From Neckera pumila (lineage: Eukaryota; Streptophyta; Bryopsida; Hypnales; Neckeraceae): DNA of 64,000 bases. The notes under the pieces are model-generated. The model was given only the letters and a program-made list of their open reading frames with translations. It did not search any database and was not told the DNA's origin. The stretch spans positions 5,856,711-5,920,710 of the forward strand of contig OZ018413.1 in assembly GCA_963969595.1 (NCBI GenBank), in the 5' to 3' direction. Below, in pieces: positions 52,909 through 64,000 of the stretch; position 1 is the first letter of the stretch, and each line of letters begins with the position of its first letter. A program made the position numbers and the translations under genes.

Positions 52909-55287
52909 CTACCGAATGTAGAGAGAGAGGCCGTGACATTTCCATGTTCTATTCCGTTCCCTTTCTTGTTCCCATGTTTGAGAACTTCGGGCGTTTGATT
53001 TACTGTGTCACCAGGCCCTGCAAAAAAAAAGCATTATTTTATACTATCATATTTGGAGTTACAAATTCATAATAGAGATCCTCCAATCCCTAAAAGCTTT
53101 TTATCAATTGTGGAGTCAATTGTTGAATTTGCAAATAGGTGTTGGATTTGGCAAAAGCTAAGCTGTTGGTATTGAATAGAAGAAGGGGCCATTCTCAGTA
53201 GTTGAGGTCTCAAAGCAGAACAAAAGACAAATTTGTGGATCATTCTAAGGAACAAGGTAGAGTACAAGCCCTTTAGTTTTAATATTTGCTCAAGTGTTGC
53301 ATTTATCAATTGTTTATATTCTTTCAAGACTTTATTTCATAAGTTCCTTCAGTTACATTTCTATCATTTCTATAAAACAATTTCTATTGATAAAAACACT
53401 CATAATGTAGTGAATTTTTTGTGTTTAAATATAATTCATGATTTATTAGGATTTATTGTTAAATTTATGATGTAACATCATTTGTGGAGGAGCACCTGGG
53501 TAGTGAAGCCATCATGAATAATGTTGGTGCAAACTCCATAGAAGGTTTCTTTGGATCAAAAATCCCCCTCTACTTTGGTTTTGTTGCAGGTTCAAGAATT
53601 TCTATGCTTTCCTTCTACAAAGATTATCTATTATGTACTAACCGGTGCATCTTGGCAAGTTGCAATACGGAGCAAAGGTGTTTGAAATGCTAGATGAATT
53701 CTACATAGGAAAACTTATTTAGTAGTCTTCCTGTTCTAATGCTTTTTATCAAGGGCCTTTTGCACCACTTGTGGGGTTATGGAAGGCACATTCATTCTCA
53801 CTATATTCTTGGAAGGTGATCCTTCTAATGTCCCCTCTTAAAAAAGTGGGAGCAGTAGCCTAGCCTTTTTGCTAAGAGATAAAGTAGTAGGAAAATGTTT
53901 GAAGTTTTTTGTGAGTGCCAATAGTGTTTTGAAGCTCTAAAATTAGAGGTAGGTTTAAATTTGAGTATCAAAAAGTTTGTATGCCCCATTTATACATTCT
54001 TGAGGTTACCTATCTTCTTTACATGTACCTAAGCTAGATTCACTAGTGAGAGTTTGAAGTGGATCTAATGTAGCAGTGTCTTAGTCACATCAGATTGAAA
54101 ATTAAATTTTTTTATTAAATTTTTATTAAAACAATATATTTTAAAAAAAATAATATGAATTTTTTAGTAATCTTTTTCAATTTTTCAAAATTTTAATATT
54201 ATTTTTTGCTAAAACTATTATTTAATTATTTTAAAATTATTTTAATTATTTTATATTTTTGGTTAGAAATATTATTTCTAGCTTTAAAAATGAAACAGCC
54301 CTTTGAAGGCCTCAGATTACTTCTAATGTCCAATCTATATTTGACCTGGTAATTGGTGGAAAATCATCACACCATGTGTGGTAACTTGTTCAATTGACAC
54401 ATTTGACCAAGTCTTGTCCTTCTCCAATGCACTATAGACTTTATATACAGAGGGCTAAGCATCCATCCGCATTTACAAATTTCTTGCCAGAGTTTGTCTT
54501 ATTGAAATCTAGTTTTGATTGCGCAACTATATAGTATACTTGTGAACAGTTACTATTTAAAAATCCCACCTCAAAAAGATGGGAGTGGTCTTGACTTCTT
54601 AAATGGTGGTTGTACAACATTTGCTATAGAATACGTTGGAATAAGTGTACGTATCTAAGAACACAATATCCTTTAGGGTTATGAGAGTGTAAGGTAATTT
54701 CATTTGGAATTGTCCAAGTAAGCATTCAATCTTATTTTCTATTGTTGAATTGTTGTCTAATATTTGTTGGATCTTATTTGTAGTGAAAAGGGAATTGTAG
54801 ATTCTTTTAGGATGTAAGTTTTGAACATCGTATGAATAAAATAGGTTTTCAAAGTGCTGAAAATAGGTTAATTCAAAATATATAAATATGCTCTCATGAG
54901 TAGGTAAAAATATGTAGGAGTCAACTAAAAAATGTTTCACAATTTGGTATAATTCTCTTAGAGAGCTCATACATTTTGACTTTGATTCTTCAATTGGCAT
55001 GAATGTAGAAACTTTTTGTTTGAATTCATGTTAAAGTTGGGTCATCTATAGCCAAAAAAATTCTTTGACAACAATTATTTGTCAAAAAGGCTTGAATTTT
55101 GAATTATACATAGACAAATTTCAAATAAATCTAGAAAAATTTCAAGTTCATCTTTGAATACTATATGCAAAAGTTATGAAAGGTTGAATTTCAATTGGTA
55201 GATTTCTCAAATTTGTATTTGAATTTCATTGTCTATTTGTTGAAAAATGAACATTGAAGAGTAAGTATCAAATATTATTTTAAGCTA
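52909..55287. other. AT-rich intergenic DNA
   Basis: No gene was recognised. A minus-strand ORF of 133 codons at 54599-55000 has AT-driven composition (Phe, Tyr, Ile, Asn) and no family resemblance. The stretch 54100-54290 is an A/T core of the kind seen in the CATTAG-type elements. Confidence 0.4.
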
Positions 55288-56215
55288 TTAACCCCTAAAG
55301 TTTCATGACTATGTAATCACCAAAAACGCTCCAAAACTGCCCTTTCTACTACAACTACCAAATTTTTGGAAAAAAACAATTTTTGACACATGTAACCGTA
55401 AGATCTTGTAGTATGATATTTTGAAAACATGTGGTAAGAATTTCAAAAATTCCATCGTGTGGATCATAAGATATAAGCATTCAAAGTCTTGAAAACCATT
55501 TTTTCAATCCTGCAAAAAATCGAGCAGCTGCACTTTGCAAGCTCACTTTTCAATGAAAAAATGCTGATAAAGGTGGTGCTTCTTTGAATTCAATTTTCTA
55601 AAAAAGTCGTCTATATGCTTGAAAAATTTCACATCATTTGGAACAGTACAACATATAAGAAAAAAATAGTAAGTAGAAAGAAGTAGAAAATGATTCAAAA
55701 TACTAAATTGTTCAAAATTTAATTATGGAATTTGAAAATTCCAATCCCAATGGTTGTAATGTTTTATAATCAATCTACAGCCTAGGGTATTTTTTTTTCC
55801 AAAAATATTGAAAATTGAGTTAAATAAACGACTTTAAAGGATTTTTTAGAGTAGACAATCCATAACTGCCTGCAAACCAAAAACCCTCATAATTTTTGAC
55901 TCATTGATTGAAATGGAATGACTCAAAGCTTTCTAAGTATATATAAATTTAGAGAACTAATTTCAAAAAAAAAATTTGGAAAAAATGATTTTTTGTGATT
56001 TGCCCAAACTACCCAGTTACAAAAAAAAGTAACATATTAGGTCACAACTTTTGACTTGTATTTCGAAATGTCATGAAACTTGGTACACATGAAGATATTC
56101 CTTGTCCCCACCTTCTATTAAAATTTCAGCCTCAAATATGGATATCTCTAGTCACACGTACCTACCAAAAATTTCTATACGGACAAAAAATGCATGTTGG
56201 TCTTTTAGGGGTTAA
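55288..56215 (+). mobile_element. TTAA-family (piggyBac-like) MITE, copy F
   Basis: TTAACCCCTAAAG at the left and CTTTTAGGGGTTAA at the right, 928 bp. It is the closest relative of copy D (40634-41564). Non-coding. Confidence 0.88.
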
Positions 56216-56900
56216 AGTACAATCTTTGGAAAATGATCAGTAATCAACAATTCTACTTTAGATAGACCATAACATTCTTGAACTTCAAGGCAGGGACCCC
56301 TCTGCTTCTTTTTAATCAAGGGTTCTTTCATTGTAGAACATCTTAAATGTAAGCTTGCCTATACAATGTGGGTCACTTTAGCATAAATTTTTTTTTTAAG
56401 AATGTTATGACATGAGTCACACTGTGAATTTAGAATTTAGAAATCCTTACAAAAAGAAAATATATGCATAATATATTTTCATCCATTGATAAACTCTTTT
56501 TCCTATGACCTATCTACATAGCCCTCTAGGACAAACCTTCCAACCTTTAATTAATTATATTGCTAATAAATTTAGAACTTCTCAATATTGTACTCCAAAT
56601 GAAAGATTAAAAATTAACATAAGAAATAAGGTATCTTTACTTTTTTGCAACACCAACCATTTGCCACCACCTAAAATAGAGTTTTTCACATTCATTCATT
56701 GACCCAAATATGACAAAGCATTTGTTGAAATCCAACACTAGTTTTCAAAAGGAACCAATGGAAGTTGAAGCATCTTATACTTCAAGGATGTTTGATTAAA
56801 TGTAATCTACTATAAGTATTCCAATGACCTCAACTTTGAAAATTCAAAGTGTATTCATGTAGACTAATGTAGTCGTGTGCCGATGCCACAACCAAAACAA
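56216..56900. other. AT-rich intergenic DNA, nothing recognised
   Basis: Only short frames without family resemblance are seen. Confidence 0.4.
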
Positions 56901-56903
56901 AAG

Positions 56904-57262
56904 CAAAGTAATTTTCTAATTATTAAAGTCATAATAAAAACTTTGAAATTCAACAACTTTTGCACAGTAGGTCCAAACGCCATGAAACCAAGCCCATGCA
57001 CAGCTCTTCGCCGAGCCCTTTTCGATGGTAGCAAGATTGCCACCAAAATCAAAATAAAAGTATTTTTCTAATTTTTTGATTCCATAAATACTTTGAAATT
57101 CAATAACCTCCGCACCATGGGTCCAAACGCCACAAAACCAAGCCTGTGCACTCCTTGCCGAGGGCTTTCCGACAATACCAAGCATGCGGCCAAGGGATGC
57201 ACGGTCCGGGAGATCTCAATGTAACAAAACAAACAAACAAACAAACAAAACAAACAAAACAA
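56904..57262 (+). mobile_element. Retroposon-like repeat with (CAAA)n tail, second locus, partly duplicated
   Basis: Two consecutive copies of the body (about 56904-57050 and 57045-57223), sharing ACTTTGAAATTCAA, TCCAAACGCCA and ACCAAGCC with the locus at 5376-5657. A (CAAA)n/(CAAAA)n tail follows from 57224. The second copy retains the CGAGGGCTTTCCGA block. Confidence 0.6.
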
Positions 57263-57948
57263 ACAACCAACCAGCCAAACTTAAGGTATGGATTCTAAAA
57301 ATTCTCAAACCAATACGAATGTATTCAAAATTGCTGGTTAGGAAAAAAAAATGTCTATTTTAGGTGCAAATACCTTAGTAGCAATGATTAGTGACTTTGA
57401 TAACTTACATACAATGAAGAATTATTATTGTACCCTTTTACAAGGTCATAGCCAAAATGAAGAAAATGAAGGCATTCCATTTTGGAGTTTCAATTTACAA
57501 ATTCAATTCAACCTATTCAATTTACAAAAATAGACAAATTCCTGATTTCCTTGGTTTGATCCTTTACCTTAGGTCAGTAAGTTGAGGGTGTACAGTAGTG
57601 AAACTTGAGTTTTATATCGCCATGTTCATGCCGAATAATGTGGATGCTTGGCATAAATGACTGTAGTAAGAATATATAGTACACTAATTTAGAACAAAGA
57701 CCTTAAGGGGCTTTCTCAAAACACCAGAAGGGCCAGGCTCTGCCACTAAAGTTCTCAGAAATCCTTTTACCTGCCTGCAGATACCATATTTGGGTATCTT
57801 TGGGTACCTACAGCATACGAAAGCCAAAAAAATTAACAACCCACCAAAATTGATGACGAGCGGATATAAGTCGCATAACCTCTGGTTGAAAAAGAATCTA
57901 AAAGAACAGGGCAACTCCAACCCAATAAATATAGACTCGATGGTGACT
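57263..57948. other. Intergenic / 3' flank of the TAPT1-family gene
   Basis: Probably contains the 3' UTR of the minus-strand gene that ends at 57949. No other feature was recognised. Confidence 0.4.
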
Positions 57949-60900
57949 TTAATCCGCATGCGGATGATGATATTCTTTGTATTTACACCGTTTTAGATAC
58001 CACGCAGCATGCATCTGCAGGCCCAAACCAACTAGTATCTTCAAGGCTAGAAGAATGATGTAGGTGCCTCCACCAAGAATAATAATAGCAGCAATCCTGT
58101 GCAGAAGTGACCCTTGAGGAAGAAACGTCGCATACAAAGGAATCAAGACCCTCAGCACCTGCACCAAAAAGTACAGAATGGCAACGAATAACTTACACTG
58201 AATCAAAGGAGGAAAACAAAATAGAAGTTTCATACAAATTAGTAGCAACAGCAATCCAAAAGATATGAAGTACAAATGTTTCAGTTAGACAACATAATAT
58301 TATAAAACAATTGGAGTCTGAGCTCAGCACACTTGCGAGATTAGTCTAAAATGGAAGAAAACATATGACAAGCAGGTAGATCCAGCGCTACTTATCACAG
58401 TTGTGCATGGTAGGCGTTCCTAAAAGTGAGTAGCTCCAGCATGCATCTACACTCGAAATAAAGGATTAGGCTTGCTCACCACACATGCAGGGGCAAGCGG
58501 TACAAAGTGAAGTGTCTTGTGCACTTCGTGTGATTGGCTATTCAGCGTCTGCAGCAGACACAAGTAGAAATTGAGAGTTGGAACATGGGAGATGTTTACA
58601 CAACCAAATGGGACACCACATCCTGTGATACATATGGCCAAACTAAGGAAACTCCATGGACCCACTGCAGTAGAAGAGACCATCAACACTACAGTCTTGC
58701 AGTAAGTTACAGCGAGGCTCTCTATGCAATCCCCTCTTCCTACACACTGATAAATAGGAATCATCTTTCTATTTCAACACCGCAACCACCTCACGTAAGG
58801 ATGCCAAATGCAAGGAGACAAACAAAGCCATATGCAAAACAATTCTCCAGGTCTATAAAAACTACCTGCTTGCAGAGGGCTTGGAGAAATTCTGAGTATG
58901 CACCAGGTTTTATCTCATTAAACTTTGCCAAGAATGAATGCTTGATTACATCAACAAGAACTTCACAAAAGAACACCATCCCTGCATTCTGCACCCGTTA
59001 AATTGGCCACATTGTTATACAGATACCCAAGACACAAGAAGAAACACAGGCGTGATATGTAATTGGAAGAGATACCAATATGTAAGCAGGCATACTTCTA
59101 GGATGGAAAGACAGTCATAACAGACAACATACATCCCGAAAGGGTGAAGAAACACGTACGTAAGCAAAGTTCCATAGCCAGAAGCCCTCGCTATTCTGAA
59201 CGTTCTGAGCCAAAACAAATACGAGATGTGCAATGATGTGAAATCGCTCCACTGTGTCTGCACGTACAACCACCATGATGTCGAATACATCAAGTCCAAC
59301 AACAAATACATCTTTTTGGTTAGGTTGAGGAGCATCCACGGAGAAGGCTCTATAACAGCTTCCAAGCTCGATATAGTTGAATTCATTACTTGAGAAGAAA
59401 GGGTACCATACCATGATAAGCCATCTTGTGAAGATTCTCTTTGCCGACACGCTTGAAGACGTTACTTTTGATTTCGGCAAAATTGTTCGAAATGAGGAGT
59501 GTAAGCAGCGCATTGTTCTGGGAGTTGATAGCCGCTGAAACTGTGATTGCTTGCGACATGATCACAAGAGAGTGCACCAGTGCATACTGCAGTCAAGGAG
59601 ATACTTCATGGTAGTAATCATACTCTTACAGGAAATTCGGCTCCTACTTGCATATGAGGACATCAATCCTGCTCTACTGGGAGTAGGCGACAATATCAGA
59701 TTCCAGCCATTTTATCACTTGTATAAATTATGAAAGGAGAAAAGAAAACACAAGAAAATTATAACTGACACAACTTTTCCATGCTTACGTCCTGTGCATT
59801 GCATTAACCAAGTACTATTTGAGAGGATATGAAAAGACACAATGGCGATGCTCTGGTCCAAACAAAACTGAGCCCACTGCTTTATCAGCCTCTCTGGCGG
59901 ACAGTCCCCAATAGCCACGGCAGAGTTGAGAAGGATCTGGAGTACGTCACCTCCAAATGATTGACATAACTTGTCAAAGATCTGCATTGGGTCCATATGT
60001 GTCAGCCATATCGTGAGTGAGAGAGGGATACTCTACTCAAAACGCAGTCCAACTTAAGATCGCGAGGGGAGACCGTATCATGAGCATACAGATACTTGAA
60101 AGCATCACATTGATCAGACTCCTATGAAACCCAAAGTCCGATATAATTACATAGGTCAGATACAGACCTCCAGAACGTTGAAGACAACATACAGCTTGAT
60201 TGTGGCCTGGCCTCGAATGTAGTGATATATGAAGCTTATATCTGCACGTCATGGTCAGAAACTGTGTTCTCCTGGGTTCTAAACAGGAGCAAATTGCAGG
60301 AATGGTAACACCACGCACTCCTAGATCGTATTTGAGTATTGAGCGATTAAATTGTAACCTAAATAGTATCCTTCTGGACGGCATGTCTCCTAATTTCTGT
60401 AATCAAGAGGAACTATGAACCAAGAAAATTAAAGAAAAAGTACCAGCCTGCTGAAGAACCGTCACACCAAGCACAAGGATGATCAAAGACGCAAAATCGG
60501 ACAACTCAGCAGCATGTGGTCTCTGAAATTGCCTGCCTCAAACACTTCAGATTAATTGCATAGGTAACATCTAAGATTTGTCGAGACCTTATAAAAACAC
60601 TCAGTTCTGAATACAAACAATCAATTTCGTTGCTGAAGAAACACTGCAACCGTCCAATTCAACTTCAACCTAACGATCTACCATTCATTTGGTTGAACTA
60701 AATAACAAGTTTAGGCAAACAAACCATTAAACTTGAGTGAAAAGCAGAGTCCACACACCAAAAGAAAGGTGAAAAAAGCAAAAGGGACCATTCCTTGCAG
60801 AAATGACTCTATACATCTGCAGGATTGCCCTCATTAATGAATTCTCTATCAAATATGGCTTCGTTGCAACCACAAAGTTGGACTAACCATCTAATACACA

Positions 60901-62957
60901 TTGTTGGAGCATAGTTACAAACCCTTTGATAGACAAACACATCAACCAGAAAATCAGGGCAAAAGATGTCACCTCCAGTGCAAGATCCGCTGCCAGAGGA
61001 ACATAATGATCCTGGCAGGCATAACTGTGAACAATGAAAGGAAGGAGTCTAAGCACACAAAAAATCCAACATCGATGAGCTGCAGTCATCGCAATCACGT
61101 AAAGAAATCATCAGTACCAGTCTTGCATGACTTAATCGTACAACAACAAGGTTGTTTTAGTCCAAGTTGGATAAACTGATTCATTAATTTGAGGCACGTT
61201 GGATTAACAGATTGGTCCTACGGATAGGATGCAAGGTAGAGAACAATGTCATACACAGGTGACCACAAAATCCAGAAACATGCAGGTTGATACTGCACCA
61301 CGACACATGAAAAATCAAATACTCCATGTGCTCACCAGCTCACATCTCCAAGGTACGTGAAACATTGTGTTGTATATACGCTCCCGCCTTTGTTGAATAC
61401 CCGCTGATGAATGGCGCTCGGACATGCTCCCCCTTTGGACTTCTCCCCGCAGATAATTTATTGGCGATACGTCAACCGCCGTTGGATCTGTTCACATTTC
61501 GTGTGATTCAACAAAGTGCACATAGAATGTCCAGAGGAGACTAGAAAACGTGAAGAAAATGAAGAATGCACTTCCAAAATTCACAAACCAAGTTGGAATA
61601 CTTAGATTCATGATTACTCCCACTAACATAAAGATACTACTGAAAGTTCATATTACTAGGACTGTCCAGCGAGGTAGTCAAAAGATAAATAGCAGTCTGA
61701 TCAGCATGACCATAAAACACACTGAAGTATGATACAGAAACCACAAGCACTACCAAATTGACAAAATCACAGCTCCTGCAAAACCTTGACACAAAAATTT
61801 AATGCCGGAAAGTCAGTTCTTCAATGACCAACGAGAGACTCAAAGAAGTAATCGTTACTACGTTTGAAAGCACATTTTAAGCGTTATCCACTGGCTTACC
61901 AGCATAATTCGAACATACCGATGCTACTGTCCCATAGGATGGAAAACTTACATTCTAAATTAGCAGCCATTAACCTCTCCCACTCAGTCAAATGTGGAGT
62001 CTCATAGCTTGATAATGGAAGTCGAGGCTGGGTTCTGAAACCTGGAGATTGCTCAATCACGTCAACATGCCCTAAGTAGCTGGGATCTGCCTCCGGTTTC
62101 TGTTTTTTAAAGGAAACTACTTTTGTCAAAGTGGGCATTGTGCCCCCATCTACTCCATTTTCTTGCACAGGAGAGTCGGGCAATTTCTCTACGGCCCGCT
62201 GCCTGAGCTCTGGAAATAAAGGCTCTCTTTGGCTCCCACCTCGAGGACTATGACCTGATATGCTAATAATACCAGCAGGAACAGGAGACGTCCGTCCCGA
62301 CAATCGGTTATTCGGGGACACCGAAAGCAAACGTCCGTCAATTGAAGAAGTATCGATTATCTTTGAATCAACAATTGCAGGGCGATTTTCATGCCCTAAG
62401 TTTAAATTTGTAGGCATGTTCCGCTCTTCGACGGAATCATTCGTCAACAGTAGCAAATCAGTAGTTCGCGACACACCCATGGCCAAATTTCTTAGCGACT
62501 CCGAGCTAGGAGGAGACTTCTGACCAGATTCACGAGCTCCAACACTTTCAAATGGAAACTCCTGCGCAAAATCTTGAAACTGAGCTTCTTTCGAAGTATC
62601 ACCCAAATCCACATTAATTCTAGGTTCCAATGGCAAGTCCGCAAGAATGCCGTCCGGGCGAGGCAGGATCAAATCCTTAAAGGAAAGAAGATCCCTCGAG
62701 GAACCGATCACCAAGCCACTTTCAAGACCTAAAGAGCTCGCCTCCCCTTCGCCCTCTGCAGATACCGCCCTTAATTCAAGATTCTGCACCTTGCGGCTCT
62801 TGTGCTTGCGTCGCTTGCTCTTAACCTTGGCCACCAGAGGCAACGCCGGCTGCTGGTCCTCCTGCTTCCCGACTTCCTCATCGTCCCCTGAAGTATCAAC
62901 GGTCAGAAGCTCATAGACAGCACCTCCCGCCCTTCGATTCTTGCTAAAATTGTCCAT
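57949..62957 (-). CDS. TAPT1/POD1 family membrane protein (DUF747), 11 exons, 743 aa
   Basis: Multi-pass ER-type protein of the Tapt1 family. Arabidopsis POD1 is an ER protein needed for pollen-tube guidance and embryo patterning; human TAPT1 is linked to ciliogenesis and secretory function. Exons, 5' to 3': 62957-61952, 61487-61336, 61079-60973, 60520-60444, 60241-60168, 59981-59841, 59586-59412, 59257-59160, 58988-58866, 58548-58480, 58158-57949. Lengths sum to 744 codons in one frame. Landmarks: RRERIYNTMFHVPWRCELLI, FIYHYIRGQATIKLYVVFNV, IFDKLCQSFGGDVL, NNALLTLLISNNFAEIKSNV, VERFHIIAHLVFVLAQN and VDVIKHSFLAKFN. About seven hydrophobic spans lie after residue 387. Residues 1-320 are low-complexity and charged, with a basic patch (KVKSKRRKHKSRK, near 48-60), and match no domain. 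The exon 6 donor (ATT|GTGTCT) is weak and the exon 4 acceptor could shift by two bases. ATG 62957 is the first in frame. Confidence 0.93.
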
Positions 62958-63890
62958 CGCAAACACGATAGCAGCTAACGCAACTTCATGACATCAATGG
63001 CGATCATGAGCGCAGCACAATGGTGAGCAAATTCAAATGCAACCAGCAATCTCGGCAACTCTGGAAGGGTTTAAGACTCAAAACAGGGACCGTTCCTAAC
63101 ACGACGCCAGGAGCATGCCAAGCATCTACGCACTCTGACCTCTGTAATATCACCTTCTGTAATATCACATCCTCTGCTCAATCCCTAGGAATAGGTGTAC
63201 ACTATGTTTTTGTTAATGTTTTTGTCAAGGTAGACAAGCCTATTGCCATGCAAATTAGCAATTTGAGTATCTTTTGGCCAACTCCAAGAGGGACATATGT
63301 TTTTTAGAGATGTAAGCTTGTTTCACAAATCAAACCCAAATGGAATTATACTTTTCTAACAAGAGACATCCTATAAACAACCCATGACTTACTCTCCCAT
63401 GTATCCAATAGTACTTAAGTATTCATCATTAAAGAATTGACACGTTACTCCTTGTTGGCATTAATGCAATGATTTTGTTAGAAAATAAATGTATTTGGAT
63501 GATTTTTTGGACAAAATTGGGGCCAAAAGTAGGATGACAAAATTAAGCATCAAACGGAAATGGGCTGTTCTACCTTATCATATTCTTTGAGGTGTACACT
63601 CAATTTTCACAAGTGTGAAAATGGCTTTGGTGACTTCTTTAAAAAAATGCTATCTTCTTTTCTATTTTATCTACTATGGTATGAGACTAAAAATTATCTT
63701 TCCTTTCTGTCATCCCTCTACAATCTTATACGCAATACAAGTTGTTTTTTTTTTGTAAAAATAAAGATTCTTTTGAGTACCTTAAATCAAATTGATAACA
63801 TTATCATATATTGTGTATATTATAAAAATCCAAAATGTATTCTATAGATAAATTGCATTTTTTAGATTTAAAAATATCATACATTAAAAG
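62958..63890. other. TAPT1-family promoter and AT-rich intergenic DNA
   Basis: 62958-63180 is the likely leader and promoter of the minus-strand gene, including a direct duplication of TCTGTAATATCAC near 63140-63170. Beyond 63300 nothing is recognised. Confidence 0.4.
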
Positions 63891-64000
63891 AGATTTGAGG
63901 CCTCCAAGAGCCCGCGAGTTATCCTGTGTTCCCACAGCGTTCTCACGCTGTGGAACGCAGGAAAGCTGCTGGGCTGACGTGGTCAAGAGAGTGCCACATC
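63891..64000. repeat. Partial inverted-repeat element at the right edge
   Basis: Starts GAGGCCTCCAAGAGCCC, contains the hairpin CCACAGCG-TTCTCA-CGCTGTGG (63930-63951), and ends in AGTGCCACATC, a motif shared with the AT-cored MITEs at 28108 and 29747. It is truncated by the window edge. Confidence 0.45.

Noticed and set aside
54599..55000. 133-codon minus-strand ORF
   Set aside because: AT-driven amino-acid mix, no domain, no splice or promoter context, and it lies among decayed repeats.
58534..59001. 155-codon plus-strand ORF
   Set aside because: Antisense to well-supported exons and introns of the TAPT1-family gene.

Overview
This is nuclear DNA from a plant that very probably makes swimming sperm (a bryophyte, lycophyte or fern, or a close streptophyte relative). 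The genes have many short GT-AG introns. One is an organellar-type plant methionyl-tRNA synthetase and one a plant-type NC/LRAT-domain protein. A third encodes the intraflagellar transport protein IFT56/TTC26, which flowering plants lack because they have no cilia. I cannot name the species. Genes occupy only about a quarter of the window. The rest is AT-rich DNA filled with non-autonomous transposons and their ruins.

Layout. 181-1412 (minus): an intron-containing DNA ligase 1 pseudogene with frameshifts and a destroyed splice acceptor. 1.7-6.25 kb: a foldback repeat, a truncated TTAA element, minisatellites and a (CAAA)n-tailed repeat. 6431-11976 (plus): methionyl-tRNA synthetase, 12 exons, 641 aa. 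13093-18348 (plus): IFT56, 11 exons, 566 aa, with one GC-AG intron. 18.35-24.3 kb: repeats, including a CACTA element with a 3-bp target duplication. 25455-26171 (plus): an intronless NC/LRAT-domain gene with a recognisable promoter. 26.2-45.8 kb: a transposon graveyard with many nested insertions. 45.8-53 kb: more elements mixed with scraps of a decayed, unrecognised minus-strand coding locus. 53-57.9 kb: repeats. 57949-62957 (minus): a TAPT1/POD1 family ER membrane protein, 11 exons, 743 aa. 63-64 kb: intergenic DNA ending in a partial repeat.

The clearest recurring signal outside the genes is a family of about 0.65-0.93-kb elements. Each begins TTAACCCCTAAA, ends TTTAGGGGTTAA and carries no coding capacity. 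The TTAA target duplication and CCC-start termini point to piggyBac-type MITEs. One copy (50896-51825) sits in a tandem repeat whose neighbouring unit keeps an unoccupied TTAA site, which documents the insertion inside this window. Two long-arm foldback elements (1690-2745 and 36840-38127) would form long hairpin RNAs if transcribed.

The intact genes are housekeeping or ciliary and do not form an operon-like unit. The exon models come from reading splice sites and protein similarity by eye. In all three multi-exon genes the exon lengths and phases add up to one uninterrupted reading frame.
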